Origin: Pardosa pseudoannulata
Taxonomy: Eukaryota; Arthropoda; Arachnida; Araneae; Lycosidae
Reading direction: 5' to 3'
Assembly: GCA_032207245.1 (NCBI GenBank)
Contig: CM063509.1
Span: 2,365,181 to 2,429,180 of the forward strand
DNA length: 64,000 nt
This document shows positions 22,748-34,454 of the stretch, piece after piece. Below the pieces are notes generated by a model, which saw only the letters and a list, made by a program, of their open reading frames with translations, was not told the origin of the DNA and searched no databases. The translations under genes and the position numbers were made by a program. Position 1 is the stretch's first letter. The number at the start of each line of letters is the position of its first letter.

Positions 22748-23629
22748 CTAGCATATAGCCCATCATATGAGGGGATTAGTAAAATTTTTAATATTCCAGA
22801 ACTGTTAAGTACCCAATGAGGCAGGTAAAAAATGGTTTGCTTTTGGCTCAGAATTATCTGGTTCACTCTCAATAATTTATTTACCGTCATACTCCTCTAG
22901 AATCTCCCGATCCTGTAATGCAGTTTAGAATCACAATGAATTCATTTAGTCAAACCGTGTGGTCATGTATAATAAACAAACACACAAAAGAACAAACTTC
23001 TTCATTTCCAAATATATATAAATTAAAAGTTATATATTTATTAGTCCGTGAAAGAGACTCTTAGACTTATATGAAAAGAATTTATTGTTAATACCGGTGG
23101 TAAAAGTTTCATTGCAACAAAAAATAATCGATGATTCAATTTAAAATTATCACGTATGTACCTAATCTATTATTTAAGCCAAATATAAAAGAAAATCATT
23201 TACGTAATATTTAAGTTCAGTGATAAAAGATATTAAAATAGTGTAGACGATATTTAAATAGTTTAAAATATGAAATGATTAAATGAGATGTTTAAAGGAA
23301 TGACGTCACAAAATTGTTATTTTTACCTATTTATTAAGTGATAAATGGTTAAATTTAATCGCCTGCTCTTAACCGGGGAAAATAGGGCTTGAAATAATGG
23401 AATTAAGCGCTGGAAAAGGAAAGAAGGGTTGGATTTCGAACGTTTTAAAGACGACAGTATTTTTTGTTGTGATATGAAGCATATTTATGCCAATTTATTT
23501 TAGAATCGGATCGATAGGAGAAGATAAACTTTATTCGCTTTGAATGGATGCTGTGTATCCATTCCAGGTCAACAGCTTCATAAATTGGAGGACAGACGTA
23601 CAGATACTTACTATTATTATAATAAATAA
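22748..23629 (-). mobile_element. Non-autonomous Helitron, near full length
   Basis: On the minus strand the 3' end reads CCCATCATATGATGGG-type hairpin sequence (decayed here), then CTATATGCTAG followed by T, the canonical CTAG|T junction at 22748-22751. The 5' end near 23629 is eroded but keeps ATAATAATAG, a CTGTACGTCTGTCC-like run, and the conserved body with TAACCGGGGAAAA, GACGTCA and GGATTTCGAACGTTTTAAAG. No coding sequence. Confidence 0.8.
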
Positions 23630-23823
23630 TTTTCTTTACAATCTTTAGAGGAATTTCCATTAGAGGATACCGTAATAGGGATTGGGGGAGGGGGGTTAGT
23701 TAACTGACGAATCCATTCTCTTGTACAGCATGAACATTCTACTTTTTAAAATTCTAATTATATTAGAAGAACAATAAGTAAGTGTTCTTAAAAAGTAAAA
23801 TAGATAGTTTAACAATTTATAAG

Positions 23824-24627
23824 CAGGGTTGGCATGATTTAAATCGGGTGATTTTTTTGAAAAAATCATTGATTTAAATCAATTTTTTTTCACTTCTTTT
23901 AAAACCTACATTCCAAAGACAGGAGAATTTGGAATCCGTCAGCACAGTAATACCAATAAGTAAATAAGTGTCAGCATGGGCTTTCCAAGAATGGAGGGGT
24001 TGTTATCAGAAAGTATATAATATGGGCTAATACAATGACTGATTATGACTGGTGGAATGCATGTCATGTAATGGGAGGTAAAGAGAGTATTTCAAAACTT
24101 GATATCCAGTTTGTCTACCCAATAACGACAGCCGTGGCTTCATCTGCCGGAATGGAAAGACAGTTTTCTTCTTTTGGTATTGTTCTTTCTAGCCTTCCTA
24201 ACCCATTAGGAGTGGATAAAGCATCGAAACTAATGTTTTTATTGAAACAATTAAATCCATCATTCGGTTTTTAAAAAATATCGAAATAATTGTGATTTGT
24301 TTTTTTAAATAAATAGTTTACATTAAAAGAATATTTAATTTGTTCTTTAAATTGACACCGTATTTAGTTTGCACTATCCAGTTACAAAATAATGGAATGT
24401 ATTTATATTAAAATTTATGTATTTAATTTTAGACAATCAGTGTGTAGAATATACTAGATAGATATGATGTTACACCTTATAAAAAACTATTCTACGTATA
24501 TTGCAAAAAACAAAATTAGTATTTAGAAAAAAATCCGATTTAAATAAAAAAAAAATCTGATTTAAATCAAATAAATCTGATTTTTTTTATTTTTTTAAAG
24601 GAATCATGATTTTTTTTTCTAACCCTG
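23824..24627 (+). mobile_element. hAT-1 deletion derivative, copy 3
   Basis: An 804 bp element with left end CAGGGTTGGCATG, right end TAACCCTG, and a perfect 8 bp target duplication TTTATAAG (23816-23823 and 24628-24635). The sub-terminal palindromes around ATTGATTTAAATCA are intact. It carries the clearest plus-strand copy of the dimerisation-domain segment. Confidence 0.95.
24035..24274 (+). pseudogene. hAT-1 transposase C-terminal fragment
   Basis: The 79-residue open frame shows YDWWNACHVMGG, LDIQFVYPI, a TTAVASSAGMERQFSSFG run, and FLLKQLNP near the end. These are the dimerisation-domain hallmarks: WW, the hydrophobic block, the SS.(G/A).ER.FS..G core and the closing leucine-rich helix. 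It ends at a natural stop shortly before the 3' terminal region, as in a full hAT gene. Everything N-terminal, including the catalytic core, is missing. Confidence 0.82.
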
Positions 24628-24635
24628 TTTATAAG

Positions 24636-26845
24636 TGTTGTTAGAATAGGTATTTTTGTTTGGGGTCATGAGTGAAAAAAATCAAATTACTAACTTTCCA
24701 GGTACAGCAAGTTTAAATGCATATATTTAAAAAAAATTAATGAAATGTAGTACTATCATTTTCTGTAAGTTTTAAATGTCAAAAACATAAAAAAAATTCT
24801 CCCAAAAATAGAGAAAAAATTTTTTAACAGGGGGTTTCGCTGCGAAACCACTGTCCGCTAAATGGTTAAAACCCGCCAGGTGTGAGTCTGTGTGTTTTTA
24901 TACCACGCATGAAGAAAAAGTTCTCTTTTTTTCTTAAAATTTTTTAACAACATTTAACAATTTATTCATATATTTACAAAAAGGCTTTTGAGGCATAAAC
25001 GCCGCCAAAAGAAAAAATATCCCTCAAAAAATTATATATGCTGTTTTAGTTAGGCCACAAGAAACAGTTTTCCCTCCGGACTACTAAGGGAGAACTTCTC
25101 TTCCCTCCTACGAATATTTAGGTTCGATCAGTCTCCTCCGTCTTTTCTTCCATACGAAGAAACCTCTGTCTGACGAGGTGGCACCCCTCCCTTCTCTCAT
25201 TCGTCCCTGTGTATTTACGTCATCCAGACCGTTCACCAGGTAAGCAGATCTTTTCTGACCTGATCGAAAGCTGTCGGACTCTTTACGAGCCCCGATCGAA
25301 TGTTTCCAGTAACAAATCCTATTGACCTTGTCCGAATGTCAATGGAGATCGTTAACGGGAAAGTAATGACTTTAACGACAGCCTATATGTTCATTACTAA
25401 GCTTTGAAGTGTGGGAACAAAACTGTAAATATTTGTTCTAACTGCAAAATATCGATACGTAGAAAATGTACCACTTATATATAAGAAAAGTTTCTCCAAC
25501 TGCGTCTGCTCGAACTATCTATGAAGAAATTAAATAATTCCATTAAGTTTATCTATATGCTTTTCTAACTATAGATACTTTTCCATATTGTAATATTTTA
25601 TTATTTTTTATGAATTATCATAATAATTTTATGTCTCAAAAGGAATATATGTCGTTGCATATAAATAAGTGTATTTTTTATATCAAGAAGAATTCGTATT
25701 TATCAGGGGAAGTTTGACCAAGCCCGCGGTTTTGGGTAGACCGAAATTCCCGCGATTTTAGTATTAAAGATTTCAAAACAGAAAGATAATGATATTGATC
25801 ACTATCGATAAAAAAAACTCACAATAAAATGCGCAAGAACGTTTTAAACTTTACAATTCCACCATAAAAATACCCTGCTAAAGGTATTTTTAGAATGTTT
25901 TCAAAAACACAAAGAAAACAATATGTAGATCAAAGTCATTATTAAAGTATGGATTTCATGTGTATTTTAAAAATAATTCAAAAATCGTGGGGAAACTAAA
26001 GCGCACGCCACTGTTCGAACATTTAAAAAGAAGGAATAAAATTCCGCGTAGCAGGAAAACGAAAACTTCACGAACTCGTGCTATTTATTATTAAAAGAAC
26101 CGAACAATGAAACTCTTAATCGTTTATCATTGGTTCTTTTCTATTTTAATTCCTTTCATTGCTCAATGCCAGCATTTTCCCACTGACTTAATCCTAGATT
26201 AAGGTCCATCACGTATGTTTTGCGTAATATTTAGAAAGCCTTAAATAAAGCTCACTGCAAAAAATATCCCAATGTATCGATTTACTCTACTTTTTCCCCT
26301 TTTTGCTACCCCAGTCGATCTTTTAATACGTACAAGTTGTAATGCGATTACTCAAAGTCGATTTTAAACAGCTTTTCATTTTGTTTATTTATTTGGAAGA
26401 GACTTAATCTGGCGGACTCGGGAAAAAAAGTAAATAACTGAGTAAGAAAATTGTTATTTATTTATGTGGCATCACTAATGGTGCAAATCGGAAATCAACT
26501 GAATTGGAACTTTCCGTACCACTGACATAGAGGAATGCTTTTTAATTTAATCCACGATTTATTTATTTATTTATCTTTGTGCCTGTATACTATACACATA
26601 GTTATGCGCTACCACTGATTTCAGTTAAAACTTTTTATAGATAATTCCTCACACACAAATATAAGTTCTATAAACTCAAACGGAAAGTGCTGTAACACTT
26701 TAATCATATAATTGTCAATAAAATTGAGGATTGGATTATTTAGCTGACTCTCGACAGTTTTCCAACAGAGATATTTTGTTTACCTTGCTTAAATTCTGAG
26801 TTCGAATTCTAAACTTTCTTCTATAGCTAAAGGGGGATAAGCAGA
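24636..26845. other. Unassigned region with a modestly GC-richer block
   Basis: No long open frame occurs. The stretch 25040-25340 has higher GC than its surroundings and contains CACCAG|GTAAGC at about 25236, a good splice-donor match. There is no supporting reading frame, so it is only a candidate untranslated exon. Confidence 0.25.
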
Positions 26846-27040
26846 TTAGGTTTGATTTCGTTTGGAGCGATACGGTTTACTGCTCTGCTTCGCAAACGAG
26901 ACAGATTACTATTTAAAGCCGATTCCGAACGGTTCCGAACGTCCATGAAACCAATGGGATTCGAGCCCGTGAACTCCAGTACTAGAACCAGCGATCTTAC
27001 GGTACTTAACCATTCTATCATCACTCGTCGCGGAGAGCGC
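26846..27040 (-). mobile_element. tRNA-derived SINE, diverged copy
   Basis: On the minus strand the box-B-like GGGCTCGAATCCC is followed by CGTTCGGAATCGGCTTTAA and a tail region with ACCGTATCGCTCCAAAC, the body of the SINE family whose best copies are 36460-36637 and 59615-59784. Several changes and a duplicated TTCGGAAC block show it is older. The target duplication is not clear. Confidence 0.75.
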
Positions 27041-27044
27041 CGGG

Positions 27045-27082
27045 GATACATATACACGCATGCACACACACACACACACACG

Positions 27083-27172
<90 letters not shown>

Positions 27173-27200
27173 TGTGTGTGTGTGTGTGTGTATGTGTGTC
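27045..27200. repeat. (CA)n-(TA)n-(TG)n compound microsatellite
   Basis: Alternating CA, TA, CA, TA and TG blocks, partly inverted. Cys/Val and Ile/Tyr open frames over it are artefacts. Confidence 0.97.
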
Positions 27201-27420
27201 AGGTGTAAAAATGGGGGGTTGGAAAAATTAAGCGAGTTGGGAACAATTTAAAAGGGAACTCTTTCATAATAACAAAATAAATTAAAAAAAAAACCACGCT
27301 CGCGTAAACTTTCAGGGTAATCCGGTCAGGCGGAAGCATATTGGAAATATGTGATGAGTATGCAAATCGATAAGATTCAGTTGGCGCGAAGGGGTTTTCA
27401 AAACTTAAGTCAAGGGCCGA
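27196..27420 (-). repeat. Repeat module M1, copy 2 (inverted, partial)
   Basis: The minus strand reads CTTCCGCCTGACCGGATTA, then TTTACGCGAGCGTGG, and ends CACCTGACACACA. This aligns with the right half of 1898-2249. As in the other copies, the CCTGACA edge abuts a dinucleotide repeat. Confidence 0.7.
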
Positions 27421-27429
27421 AAATTCCCG

Positions 27430-27892
<463 letters not shown>

Positions 27893-28235
27893 CATGGTCC
27901 AATGTTAAAGCGAATGGAAAACAGTCTTTCTTGATAATAATAAGTTTATTAAGTCATCGTTTCATTCAAAAGCAAAACTTGCGCCATTTTCATTTATTCG
28001 TCGAAGACAAGCGTAGAGAATGTTGACAGCTCCATGTCCACGCGCTGACTGACTCATGTCGGTTCGCTTAATCATCAAATTCTTAAATATCTTTCCGCTT
28101 GGTCGGATGATCCCAAAAGCTTATACGAGCTTGGGTCTTTTTCATTTATTTTATTATTATAAAAGAGTTCTCTTTTTAAAATCGTTTATAATTCACGTAA
28201 TTTCCAACTACCCCCTTTTTAGACCTGACATATAT
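27893..28235 (+). repeat. Repeat module M1, copy 3
   Basis: It aligns with 1898-2249 on the same strand, ending AGACCTGACATATATA. The shared final junction into TATATA suggests that the TA tract is part of, or nucleated by, the repeat end. Confidence 0.75.
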
Positions 28236-30449
28236 ATACCTATAATAGTATATGCGAGGAATTTTTAGTGACCTATAGTGAAATATGCAATTTATCCAGA
28301 ATTTATGAGCATTAAATCTCAAACTGACAATATGGATCGATCACTAAGACCTCCCACGTTTATTGTAGCCGCAGTTCCCAAAGCTTGTGTGAAGAACATT
28401 ATAAGTACATTAAATATATACCACAAAGCTTAAATGCCTAAGAGGATCTCTACATAAATATAGGAAATCTTTTTTGTATCGAGTAAGAAAAACAAAGGGA
28501 TAAAAACATCTTTCAAAATCTGAAGCCCGAAGCTCGTGGGATGCAAGTTCTTAAATTACGCTTCAGAAAAACAAGAGCTTCTAATCTATTTTTCGTATTC
28601 ACTTCTTTTGGTTTTTATCTATCCACGATAAGTGAACCAGGAGCAAAAAAAAAAACGGGCATCTTTAAAACCTCTTTATATTATTTATACTTTGTTTGTC
28701 TTTCTGCGCTCACCTAATCTCGATGTCGAGGCTTGTGGAGAAGACAGCAGATCGTGTGACGTGCATGCGATCCAGTCGATATCACTTTCGATCGCTTAAA
28801 AGATGTCACGGTCCAGTTGGATCGCGAAGCCCATTGTTTGGTTACACCGTCGCTTCATGCGAATGAGTCAAAACAATGATGCGCCTTCGGTGGGCGGACT
28901 GGTGCGCTAGTCAAAACAATACGGCTTGCATCTTGGAATGTTTTCTCTTCTGTAGAATGTAAATGACACTGGAGGGAAGAAAACGTGCTGGTACTGTAGC
29001 AAAATGGCTTGATGGACGAAAAAAAAAAAGTTGCTTCGCTATGTTGACGAAGTTTTTTTTTTTCTACACCAATTTACGGTAAGATCGAAATTCGTAATGT
29101 GAATTAAGTCTGGAAGAATAGAAAAGTATCTTGCATTTATTATGACACGCACACGTGTGTGTGCAGGAATAGAACCTGAGAAGAAGTAAGAAAGATATCC
29201 ATTCCAGACGTTAAAGTTTGATTCGAATGTCATTCGGCCAAGAGACTCAGTCCGACAGCAGGTTACCATCCTGCAAGATTTACCTATTCTATCCTGGAGT
29301 TTGGAGCTATCTGCTGTTAAATAGTGTACTTTTGCTGCCCTTTATTCTTAAGCTCGACAAAGAGCTCGCTCTTTTTCTATTAGTTAATGCTTTAATTTCT
29401 AACTTTAAAATTCCAAAATTCCAGACATGTATACAAACACACATATGTGTGTGTGAGTGTGTAATAAACTGCTTTATCAGGTCAGGGATAAGTAAATGGG
29501 TTGGAAACTGGTGACCACTAATTAAGGATGGCAGAGAGATCTCAGCAAGCCTCTTTGTTGGAGTTCAGTATTGGTTCTTCCCTGCCTTTGGGCATGGTGG
29601 CGTCTGGTACATTATGGACTAAGTAACAATCTCCTAAAACCCATGACACAATCTAAAACTCTGAAAATCAGTAGAAGCTAAGTTTTAGTTTCTTAGTTTT
29701 TAGAGTTTCATGAAGTAACCAACAGAGCTATAGAAAAACTTAAATGACCCAACCTCTCGGTTAAGGCCTGACTTAAATCTGAGTGGCCACTTCAGAGCTG
29801 GGGCTAAAAGAGGGTCAACTTAGGAACATGCTAGGTTTACGCCCGTTCCCTTAGATTTTGAGACCCACGAGGAAGATTTTGGGTCTTATGATTGAGATTT
29901 AGTTCTAAATCCCAGTATGATCCATTTTCGGAAAGAACTGACCTTATAGAGATCGTCTTAGGGACTTTCCATTAGTTTCCTATGTATATGTTTAGGTTCC
30001 TATATCCACTCCTTACTTTTTATTTATTATTTTAAGATTGATTCTACATTAATTGAGATGATCTGATGAAACAGCCTTCATCAATCTATGGTATGTTGTC
30101 ATCATCGAGGAAAATTAATCGAAATGTTGGTAACCAGGTGGATATTAACTTACTTTTTTTAACAGTGGTTTTACAATGTTAATAAAAACTTTGGTAATAT
30201 ACTACTGAATGCGTATCTTACTGATGAACGGCGCTTAAATTCATTTTGATTCATAGACTTCACCGGTTCTATATGAGGGGTTCACCACCCTCGTGAACCA
30301 AGATCATTTTATCCTTTACTAAATTAAATCATTTACCTGTTTATATAATAAATTATTATTTTAAATTTATACCTATGATAGTTTAACCATAGTTATCAAA
30401 CATTTCATCGAATTGAGATTTAGAACCCCTAGGGATCAATTTCTGTTTT
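28236..30449. other. Unassigned region
   Basis: No long open frame or repeat partner was recognised. The part 28690-28970 is GC-richer and contains several GATC words. Short CACGTGTG and CACATATGTGTG palindromes occur near 29145-29165 and 29440-29460. Confidence 0.3.
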
Positions 30450-30907
30450 TAGTAGAACCTCGATTAACCGAAACTCTCCTTTAACCGAAGTCGGCTTCTA
30501 CTTCGCTTTTTCTTTTTTTTTTTCACTCTCTGCTATCATCCAAAATTTACTCTTTCCGTTCATGCATTTTTAAGGTTTACTTTTTCCTCACATTTCTTTT
30601 GTAAGCAAGCCGTTCATTCCAAATTACGAGTGCAGATAAATATGTCGGAATTCCCTTTTTGAGAATTCCTTCTCGTAAGTACAATTCTCTGTGGAAGTGT
30701 ACTTTTCCCCACTTTCAAACGTCCCCGTTGTAAACAAAAACGAACCCCATTTCGAAATTTGGAAGGTCGTACTGCCGAGTCCCAGAACAATCGTATGTTA
30801 TTGTACCCATGACGATACTACATATTAAACTAGATGATTATGGATGAATTCTCGATTATCCGAAGTAGGTTCGGTCCCAATGACTTCGGATAATCGAGGT
30901 TCTACTG
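30450..30907. mobile_element. Tigger-like MITE (family 1), copy 1
   Basis: The left end AGTAGAACCTCGATTAACCG and the right end CGGATAATCGAGGTTCTACTG are inverted, and TA follows the right end. The first C of the left end is a T, and the left TA is lost. Internal anchors shared with other copies are ACGAGTGCAGATAAATA, AATTTGGAAGGTCGTACTG and ACGATACTACATATTAAAC. CAGTAGAACCTCGATTATCCG ends are typical of Tigger/pogo MITEs. No coding sequence. Confidence 0.85.
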
Positions 30908-30913
30908 TATTTT

Positions 30914-31050
30914 AGAGCCGGTCTCACCAAAGTCGCTTAAAGTCTAACCGCGATTAATGCACGCCGCAAACCAATGGTGGGACGCATTTCTCCTTTTAAA
31001 CAGAGATTAATCGCTGTTAGCGTTAAACGACTTTGGCGAGACCAGGTCTT
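30914..31050. mobile_element. Foldback MITE, copy 1
   Basis: About 137 bp with long inverted arms. The left arm starts CCGGTCTCACCAAAGTCG and contains TAACCGCGATTAAT. The right arm read in reverse starts CTGGTCTCGCCAAAGTCG and contains TAACAGCGATTAAT. The arms meet around a short centre with CCAATGGTGGGACGC. The superfamily is unknown. It lies 6 bp from a Tigger-like MITE. Confidence 0.8.
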
Positions 31051-31379
31051 AAACAGGCCTGTGTGGTGTGTTATAATCTCTGAGTCCCTAACAGTAAATT
31101 ATACACTTCTGGTAAAAGAATGGCAGTGTTACGTATGTTTAACGGCATGTATGTTTATGGGATAGCGGTAAAGCAGCAACCGTGTTTCCGTCTACCGAAT
31201 TAGGCATTAGTGCGACTGCGGCACCACAGATGTCAACCGACACAGGGCGCCCTTTCATTTTAGAAGTTGGTAAGAAATCCATTTTGGAACGATGTACACA
31301 TTTATCAACAATGACCTAGTTTCTTAAGTTATTTCGACATGCGAGAAAAAATCCCCTAAACACGTGTTTTATTTATAGG

Positions 31380-31900
31380 GGCCTTTCGCCGGGGCTGATG
31401 CACGACCTCTTATTTATAGACGGCATCCCCGAAAACGGAACACGCGTTGGGACAATGAACTTGGAAGACGACTTTGATGATGGGTTTGTGTGCGAGTTTA
31501 TCGGGTACTTTGATCGAGCGGCGAAACCTCCTTAGCCATTCCGGACGTGTCGCGGCGTTTGTTGTCGTACACAAGCCTCTTCATCAGGTGAAGCGAAAAG
31601 GGAAAGTCTTTTCCTGTGTTGCAATGTATGCCCCGAGCGCATTGTTTTCATTCATTTATTTATTTATTTATTTTCAAGGTGAGGCAGAGATTAAAGCAGC
31701 GCGCCTTCTCTTGCTGGACTCGACCCCCGGGGGCGAGATCTACGCCTTCAGTCTTTTCCTCATCGGTTCGGGTTTAATTTTCTCCTGCTCTCTTGGAGGT
31801 GATTCGGGGCTTCCAGGTTTGGGCGACTCTATTAAAATGAGGAAACCAGTCGAAGTTGAACTTTCGCACAACCTTTTTCGTGGCACGGCTTAGCGTCTTG
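31380..31900 (+). other. GC-richer island with an unrecognised 139-codon open frame
   Basis: This block has visibly more GC and CpG than neighbouring DNA. A frame at 31474-31893 is open for 139 codons but shows no domain, and it includes a low-complexity FIYLFIYF stretch from (ATTT)n. Another frame from ATG 31455 gives a 26-residue acidic peptide. Neither is recognisable. A promoter-proximal or untranslated exon region is possible, as is unannotated repeat DNA. Confidence 0.25.
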
Positions 31901-33332
31901 GGGCTTGTTGGATCGTCTTAAAAGTAGATGATAGAAGGGAGAAAAATAGGATGACGTGCTTTAATAAAATTTCCTTGATTAAATTCGCTAACATCCTCTC
32001 ATGTAATGTATCCTCAAGATAAGGTTGTAATCTATCCGGAGACAGAAATATCTGCGATTTTTTTCAGTGATAATTTCATTGGCGCACCTGTGTGTCCATA
32101 ACTTTAATAAAAGGGATATTAGTGAAGATAAATTCCGTCTGAAAACGAAATAATAAATGGGAAAGAAAACTTGATTACGTGCTTTAATAAAACATTGATT
32201 AAATTTGTTAACAGATGTTTTATCTGCTTAATGTCTTCAAGGCATGACTGTAATCTTTTAAAAATATCTTTCGGATATAAAAAACTGTAATGTTTCTTAA
32301 TGGCAATTTCGTTGCCCTACCTATGTACCCAGTAGTCTAATAGAAAGGCAGGCATTATAGTGTGGAACAGTGATACCACATGAGGATCGTACCGTCCACA
32401 TTTGAGAAGAAATCTAAGCTGTGCGTTTACATTCAAGGTAACGTTAGGGGCGTAGAGGAAATTTTACATGAAGGGTTTTTACTCACTTCCACTCTGTAAA
32501 AATAATATTACGTTGGCCCAGTGTTTGAAAAAGAAGAAATTGAAACTCATTAAGAAAAACATGGGCAAATATATCTTGATTAAATGATTTTATACAATTA
32601 AATAAATGTCTAAGGAATACAGCTAGAATCCACTTATCATTTGTAGATATCGAAGACGGCTCTCGAGTCGGCGCAGGCCCTAAAAAACAATATGGCGACG
32701 ATTTTTCTCAAAAGGTCAATCCCGCAAGCCGCGGATGCCAGTAGCGTTCACCTTCTACTCTCCTCTGGTAACAACCTTGTCCGCTCAAAAAATTCCGACT
32801 GCCTCGCGAAGAAGAAAACGGGGTCCACTCCAGAACGGCGGGGGGGGGGTCAAAATCCCCCAAACCAACGGACCCTTCTATTGGTTGGGAGAAGACCGAA
32901 GTTTCTTTCTAGTTCGAACCGGTCTTGTTCTGGTATGTCTTTGACTCACGGGAAGAGGTAAAAAGAGCTGAACCGAATGTAACTTACTGTTACACACTCA
33001 TATCTCAAAATTATTGCACCAATCCTGATGTGATGGTTACAACTCCTGCATCCCCTTTCCCTTCGCTACGCCACTGGAGAACTTGGAGGACTAACATGTA
33101 AGGTGTTTTAACATATTTTTCTACTTTCACTCTCCTTCGTATGCAAATATAGTTTTGTGACACTTACTGTGACGTTTCCTTACGACTGTATGTAAACCAG
33201 AATTTGTTAGACGTTATTAGAAGAGAGACCTTCAATTGTACCAGCTATTGTACTCGCCTAATAGCTGTGTTTTATTTTAACGCCGAATGAGGACAAACCC
33301 TTATTTTGAGTTTTTAGGGGCAAATATTAACG
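31901..33332. other. Unassigned region
   Basis: It includes a second GC-richer patch at 32650-32960 with a G-run of 9 near 32842. Overlapping open frames there have no recognisable domain. CTACGCCACTGG at about 33066 resembles the end of the element type at 17348-18765. Confidence 0.3.
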
Positions 33333-33462
33333 ACCGGTGTCACCAGAGTCGTTTAACGGTTAATCGCGATTAATCTCTGTTTAAACGGAGAATTGCGTCC
33401 TACCATTGGCTGGCGCCATGGGTCAATCGCGGTTAGCCATTAAACGACTTTGGTGAGACTGG
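33333..33462. mobile_element. Foldback MITE, copy 2
   Basis: Arms GACCGGTGTCACCAGAGTCG and, in reverse, GGCCAGTCTCACCAAAGTCG, each followed by TTTAA and a GGTTAATCGCGATTAAT-type block. It has the same length and layout as 30914-31050. Confidence 0.8.
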
Positions 33463-33504
33463 CCATAAATGTGGCTTCATTTTAATGAGATTTGAATTAT
33501 TTTC

Positions 33505-33887
33505 CACGTTCCAAAAAGAGAATTTCCTCTTTACAAACATGCACTTTTAAAATTTTCTTTTTTCCCATCTTTCTTTTGTATGCAAGCCGTCCTTACCAAA
33601 CTACAAGTGCAGACAAATATTTTGGAATTCCCCTTTTTTTTAGAGTTCCTTCACGCAAGCACAATTCTCGGCATGAGTGTACTCTTCCCCACTTTCGAAC
33701 GTCCCTATTCTAAACAAAAATGCACCCCACTTCGAAATTTGGAAGGTCGTGCTGCCTAGTCCTAGAACAATCGAATGTTATTGCACCCATAACGATACTA
33801 CATATTAAACTAGATGATTATGGATGAATTCTCGAATATCCGAAGTAGGTTCGGTCACAATTACTTCGGATAATCGAGGTTCTACTG
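33505..33887. mobile_element. Tigger-like MITE (family 1), copy 2, 5' truncated
   Basis: The right end CGGATAATCGAGGTTCTACTG followed by TA, and the internal blocks, match 30450-30907. About 60-70 bp at the left end are missing. Confidence 0.8.
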
Positions 33888-33893
33888 TATTTC

Positions 33894-33930
33894 AGAGCCG
33901 GTCTCACCAAAGTCGCTTAAAGATTAACGC
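33894..33930. mobile_element. Foldback MITE, truncated arm
   Basis: GCCGGTCTCACCAAAGTCGC is followed by TTAAAGATTAACGC, then the similarity stops. Its spacing from the Tigger-like MITE (6 bp) equals that of copy 1, so this pair and the pair at 30450-31050 probably derive from one duplicated segment. Confidence 0.75.
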
Positions 33931-34454
33931 ATGCAGAAAAAAGTGTGCCCCTCTCCTCTCCTGGTCAGTACTCTGTCCTTCTCCTGGTACAGTCACAAGA
34001 TTGCTTTGAGTTTGAAGGATACTTAAAAAAAAAAAAGGAGAGAAAAATTGAATGCATTTTTTAATACTAGGTTTTAAACATTTTTGTCGACGGGGGAATA
34101 GAAAGATTTAAAATTGAAATTTTAATTGCTGACTACACTTGAACAATTGTTGTCCTCACACGAAGATGCGGCATATCAATATTATATTAATTTTTAATAT
34201 GTATCCGCTAATAAAAGTTTGACAATACACAAAATATATTTCTTAATTTTAAAAATCTGTCCTTTTTTTTAATACATAATACATTATATTTGACTTAATA
34301 CAGCGGAAATCATAGAAAAACTGGAAAATGATCTTAAATGTTTGAAAATTATGGTTTACTATATCAACCGATATCAAGAACGGAAGTTAGTAGTATGTTA
34401 TTTTCTGAAAAGGGTACGGCAGGCGTAAAAAACCTCTGTAGAAGAATATTTAAT

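Noticed and set aside
28740..28970. Palindromic GATC-rich patch as a regulatory site
   Set aside because: The words are short and scattered. Nothing distinguishes them from chance.
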